Of a DNA stretch of 64,000 bases, positions 59,436 through 64,000 are shown piece by piece. The notes beneath the pieces are model-generated. The model was not told the origin of the DNA, did no database searches, and saw only the letters and a program-made list of their open reading frames with translations. Made by a program: the position numbers and the translations under genes. Within the stretch, counting starts at the first letter, position 1. Each line of letters starts with the position of its first letter. This stretch comes from Malaya genurostris (taxonomy: Eukaryota > Arthropoda > Insecta > Diptera > Culicidae): the NCBI RefSeq assembly GCF_030247185.1, contig NC_080572.1:37735383-37799382 (forward strand), written 5' to 3'.

Positions 59436-60711
59436 TATTTGAAGAAAATTCTTCAAAAATTCCCAAAATGGACGCTTATCGTTCTGGGAAGAAACAACAA
59501 TCTATGCCTCCAGTGACGGTGATGATCTCCGAATTCAAAGTATTCCGTACTGAGCTTTCTGCTTTTCTCCCGGAAGTAAAAGTCTCATTTCAAATCGGAC
59601 GAAGAGGAGAATGTCGAGTCTTGATTGATGGATTGGCTTCCGCAACAGACGCAAACAAAAAACGGATACACCAAACACTTCGTCTTCTAATGAAAACAAG
59701 TTATGAGTAGGTAAATCTGTTTTGTCGTCTTCTTCATCTGGTTACAGTTACGCTAGCGTGACAGGCAGACAACCACCTACCTATAATTCTCCAAAGCCGT
59801 TCACGAAGTCGATTTTAGCGAGATAATGGAAAATAAAACGATCTACTTACAAGATTAGCTTTTTCAAATGATCATCCGAATGAATTCGAATTCAGTGTGG
59901 CAATATGTCAGTAATATTATAATAAATTAAAAATTCAATTCTGATGTTAAATATTTATTTGAATATTTTAAATTGGAATGCTCGATCTTTAAAATCGAGT
60001 GAAGATGAATTTTCTAATTTTCTAAAATTCACAAATAAATGCTGCTATTGCTTATTTCTTAAACCAAATTGATATGCAACCCACATTATGTGGTTCATTG
60101 ATTTGACAGTTTTACTGGAATGGGTGGTGGAGTTGCCATCTTTGCCCAACAGCTTGGGATTGGAAATTTCAACCATTCATGGAAACTATTTTATCGTTAG
60201 AGCATATTTGCTATTCCAATGTGTCGGTAAACAAATAAATTTCTTTATAGGCGATTTGCAAAAACTCCCAAGACATCGACCTATTTTTTCGTAATAGGGG
60301 ATTTGAATGCAAAGCTTGTCCAGTGGAATTGTAGACAAAATAATCGTAATGGAAAAATATTTCATGATAAACTCTGTTGATTACTTCACAGTTCTTTATC
60401 CCAGTAATCCGACTTGTTTCTCTTCCGCGAGAAACACCTCTACAATTGATCTGGTTCTAACAGATCAAAGTCATATTTGTAATGAATGATTGCTCATGCT
60501 GACTTTGACTCAGATCATCTTCCTGTAGCATTCAGAATTCCCCATGAAGTTATAATTAATCCAATTAGTTATATATTCAACCATCATACAGCTAATTGGT
60601 TTGAATACAGATCTCACCTTGAAAAACATGTGGATTATTAAATAACTTTAGGAAATCCTGCGGACATCGACATGGTAACAGATAATTGAATCATTGCATT
60701 ATCGAAGCCTA

Positions 60712-62185
60712 CAGCAGAAAAAAGAATTGTAACAATCTCAATGTGAATATCAGTTGTTGTGAGAAAAATTTAGATTTGCTGAACATCAAATCCAACAATT
60801 TTCTGTTTTCGAGCAATATTGCAAATAAATCATACGTTATTACATCGTAACAACGTATTCTGTAGATTACACCAGCTTGACTGAATACTTAGACGATTCT
60901 GAAAGGAAATTATGCATCTTTTCGTGTAATATTATAACCTTTAAAACGACACCAACACATTTGTGATATTACAACAAAATTGCTGTACATCACTACTCAC
61001 TACTGATGCGCAGCGATTACGATATAATATCATAACACTCTTGGTGCCGTTCTAAAGCTACACGTGTAAAAATTCATTGCCGGTACCATGATAAAAATCA
61101 TGAAATCATGAATCAAAAGTCATGATTGCATGAGCGAAATGATTGATATCATGAACAATAACACATATTTCATAAATATTTTCATGATATCAATCATTTT
61201 GCGAGAAGATGCATAATTTCATTTCGGAATCATATACAGTATTGAGTTAAAGTGATTTAATGTACTCAATACGTTGGAGAGGAAAGTTGGCATCACTGGG
61301 AGTGCTATGCGGTGTCCTGGTGCTGCTCTAAAAAAAGTATAATTTCAATGTGTTGTTTGATACGTATAGTTAAAAATTTGGTTGAAGTTGAGAGTGCTAT
61401 TTGTTGAATAATATTGATCCGCGAAACTAAAGATGCTCAAGCGGCGGCAACTGAGAATTTACCGCCCCAAAATTCAACGATGTTAACCTCGAATCGAAGC
61501 GCCGTCTACATGTCATTGTCGGATTTCTATGGAATGTGTGAAAGTTTACAAGTCGATCGTGTCATTCAGACTGAAGGTCTAGGGTTGGTCTGCAGCGGAC
61601 CCATTCGCGAGTGTTTTTATTTTATTCTTTCAGTGGTCGTGTTTCATCTCGCGTTATTGACAGCAGAGCGAGCAGGAGAAAAGGGATACTGGTGAGATCG
61701 TTCCTTGGAGATATTTTATATTTTTCTTGTTTATTAGTATCGAAAATCAGGTTTTGTTGAGATCATATTGTTTACCAAAACATATCCGGATCTCTTTCCC
61801 TCCCTACTAACATATCTCCTATCCCGTGATGCTCGTGGAGATACAGTGGTACCCGCGGTCTCTAGAAACAACGAGTATCGGACTAACATTCCTTCCTTTC
61901 CCTCAGTAGCACAGCCTTTGGTCGTAGCCAGCGTCGTTATTGATCATTTAATAAAAAGTTAGGAGTGAGTGGGTACGTACAGTGAAAATGATTTGCTTCT
62001 CCCAAGCTTCATTTTCTTGGTTCGTTGTACATTTACACTCATTAGGTCAATCACGAAGTGCAACTACGGGCGATCTACTTCAGCTCAGCTCAGCTTTAAT
62101 GTACTCAATACGTTGTTTCGATGTGATAACGTGTGATTTATCTGCAATATTTCTTGAAAACAGAATATTATTGCGAATATAAAAA
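60712..62185. mobile_element. Inverted-repeat element inside the second Jockey copy
   Basis: A stretch of about 70 bp at 60790-60865 ('TTTTCTGTTTTCGAGCAATA', 'CATCGTAACAACGTATT') is mirrored at 62097-62172. It replaces about 110 bp of Jockey sequence. An 'AATGTACTCAATACGTTG' block appears at 61260 and 62097. No transposase recognised; a 94-codon frame at 61414-61695 has no family match. Confidence 0.6.
60903..61222. mobile_element. Nested small inverted-repeat element
   Basis: GAAATTATGCATCTTTTCG at about 60905 mirrors CGAGAAGATGCATAATTTC at about 61202. Inside, AATGATTGATATCATGA (61138-61154) mirrors 61184-61200 perfectly. Confidence 0.6.
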
Positions 62186-62879
62186 CGTTATCGCGATCTT
62201 GATATGAAAACCATAGTTAAGGATTTACAAAAAGAAATTAAACATAGGAGAAATTAAACATAGGACTCTTTTGCGAAATGGAAATTTCGCTAAAGAAGTT
62301 GAACAAATTAAACCATATTCTAAACCATTCTGGAAACTATTTAAGGTTCTTTAAAATCCTCAGAAACCAATTTCTGCTCTTTCGAACGTTGTCAGTCCTA
62401 TTGAAAATGAAGTCTCATTGAAATACGATTATATTCAAACTCAAGTATTGTTACATTACTGAAAAAATTGATGAGATTCAGTCAATCATAAGCACATCAT
62501 GAAATGCAGTCAATCATAAGGAAAAAACATGAAGGCTCCTGGTAATGCTGGAATCTTTAGTATTCTTATTAAAGGTCCAATATTGCATAGAAAATAGTAA
62601 AAGCATCCGACAGTGTTTGATACAAAGCTTTAATATAAAAAATATCTGATTTTCAGTTTTCCTATTTATTTGATCAAAATGATTAAAAAGTATTTAACTG
62701 ATCGTACTCTCCAGGTTAGCTATTAGAATTGTAAATATGAATTGCTACTCTTACGAATAGGGGTTCCTCAAAGTTCGAGCGTAGCTCCAATCTTGTAAAA
62801 TATAGTCACTTCTGATCTTTCAAATCTACCCGGTGGTTGCCAGAGATCTCTATTCTGTGACGATACAAGTCTGTTCCGA

Positions 62880-63323
62880 TGGTTCAAGCTGCTATCAGAG
62901 CCACATCGTAAGACGAAGAGAAATATGATTTCAGATGTTTTCGCTTCGTTCACTCATCGGGTGCCGCGCCTGGTTACGTGAGTGTAACGGGGAACCTCTT
63001 GTTTCCTTCTTGCATTGTGTTGTGGTGTGTTGGTTGGCTCTTGTGAGCATCACTGGCATGGCACAGCAAGGCAAGGAAAGGCGAAACGAGGTGGCTGATG
63101 ATTAGTCGTAGGTCGACCGTGAATTCAGTGTACTAGCGGCGTTCCTCTCAAGTGCATCGATATTTCGCGTGACTCCGATACGCGTTTAGAGACGGTGCGA
63201 TTAGGACCGGGTGGTGTTGAATTCCGTGTCGCTTTTGTTTCGTTATAGTGTACTGTGTTAGTAAGACAGCTGGCTAGTTTAACTTTAATCTGATTGGCGA
63301 TCGTTAGACTATTCCAGCTTACA
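62880..63323 (+). promoter_or_regulatory. Probable promoter and 5' UTR of an unidentified gene
   Basis: GC content rises directly after the decayed Jockey copy. CpG-containing, non-repetitive sequence leads to a good start context (TTACAATG). No TATA box was seen; TTCAGTG near 63125 is Inr-like. Transcription start not fixed. Confidence 0.4.
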
Positions 63324-63338
63324 ATGTTTGACATTGAA
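63324..63338 (+). CDS. Possible first coding exon, MFDIE, then splice donor
   Basis: ATG TTT GAC ATT GAA followed by GTGAGTATT, a near-consensus 5' splice site. The leader is GC-richer than the flanks. The exon would encode only five residues, so no family can be assigned. It could equally be part of a non-coding leader exon. Confidence 0.35.
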
Positions 63339-64000
63339 GTGAGTATTGCTAGGTTTTTACAGTCTCCACGTTTAACTAGATTAGGAATTTAAGAAAAAAT
63401 TGTCTGATTACGCAATGTCTAAGGCTATTGTTTGCCTCCTTTGGATAAGAGCTGATGAACTGTCATTCATGGACATGCTAAAGTGAATGGTGACGTTTTT
63501 GTTATGTGTAAACAATTCATACTCGATGTGAAAATGAAATGCCGGGTTGCAATTCATTTAGGGCTTGGCTTATCTTTAGGGAGCGAAATGTCACTATTTT
63601 AAACTTGACCGGCAAGGGAAGCCACTAAAAATAGTCCTAACTTTATTATTTTGGTACTAGGTCCCATCGTAGATATGACTGTGCACAAATGTATGCTTGC
63701 CTAACATATGCTACTTTTTTCTGTTGCTCGTGTCACATTGCTCTCTCGGTTTGTGTCAGTTTTTACCAGATTGCTTTTGATGAAGCAGTAAGGCATTCCA
63801 AATGTTACTGCTTGTTAGTAGATCATATTTCTGCTGTTGTGAGTTGGTCTGAACAACACTGATTTTTTTTTAATTCCGTTATTTGGTATTACCGGTTGAA
63901 AGTACTGACCTTATTTTCGAAACTCAAGCAAAATAGGCTGCCGAGGTTAGGGATTGGGATAAAACCAGCACAGTTTGTACTAGCTACCGAAAAATCTACC
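63339..64000 (+). other. Probable intron 1 of the unidentified gene
   Basis: AT-rich sequence with a polypyrimidine run near 63865; no further exon was recognised before the window edge. Confidence 0.35.

Larger units (their letters stand above)
59441..62876 (+). mobile_element. Second Jockey copy, 5'-truncated and decayed
   Basis: Begins at the ORF1 codons matching 11329 onward of the first copy (EENSSKIPK region) and ends in the reverse transcriptase at the FCDD region (62860-62876). It has a large ORF1 deletion near 59634, many stops and frameshifts, and an inserted element at about 60712-62185. The endonuclease blocks (GDLNAK, STIDLVLTDQSHIC) and RT blocks (ITDRTLQV-like) are recognisable. 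The 3' end is missing. Confidence 0.88.

Overview
The window reads as AT-rich nuclear DNA from a dipteran insect, most likely a culicine mosquito. The reasons are two animal genes with short exons and canonical GT-AG introns (Atg1 and RpL10A), a SINE of a type I associate with mosquitoes, a Jockey-type retrotransposon, several IS630-Tc1-mariner elements, and many small inverted-repeat elements. The species assignment is inference; no database search was possible.

Layout. (1) 1-24.8 kb: the 5' part of Atg1 on the minus strand. Coding exon 1 (23850-23939) and exon 2 (6348-6521) are separated by a 17.3-kb intron holding a nearly full-length Jockey element (10832-15487, antisense to Atg1), an IS630-Tc1-mariner transposase relic (18.1-18.9 kb), and arrays of a roughly 180-bp dispersed monomer. 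Left of exon 2 lie a minisatellite, SINE copies, a probable Helitron 3' end and a long (TA)n. (2) 24.8-30.7 kb: repeat-rich intergenic DNA. (3) 30.7-32.0 kb: a complete three-exon RpL10A on the minus strand with a TOP-like start. (4) 32.2-34.0 kb: a MITE with TAA target duplications, split by a 1,521-bp short LTR element with two 198-bp LTRs and a 5-bp target duplication. (5) 33.9-51.4 kb: two successive tandem duplications. A 5,949-bp unit is present twice, almost base for base. A second unit of about 3.2 kb overlaps the end of the first and is also present twice. The 5.9-kb unit carries broken histone H2A and H2B sequences that keep divergent TATA boxes and the histone 3' stem-loop. (6) 51.4-59 kb: nested DNA elements, including an internally deleted mariner that itself carries an insertion and lies inside an older inverted-repeat element. 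(7) 59.4-62.9 kb: a decayed, 5'-truncated second Jockey copy split by an inverted-repeat element. (8) 62.9-64 kb: GC-richer sequence ending in a possible first coding exon (ATG at 63324, then a GT donor) of an unidentified plus-strand gene.

The functional genes are Atg1 (autophagy initiation kinase, partial) and RpL10A (60S ribosomal protein). Almost everything else is mobile-element sequence at different stages of decay. The most unusual structure is the chain of recent tandem duplications whose breakpoints fall inside inverted-repeat elements and which has multiplied a dead histone pair.
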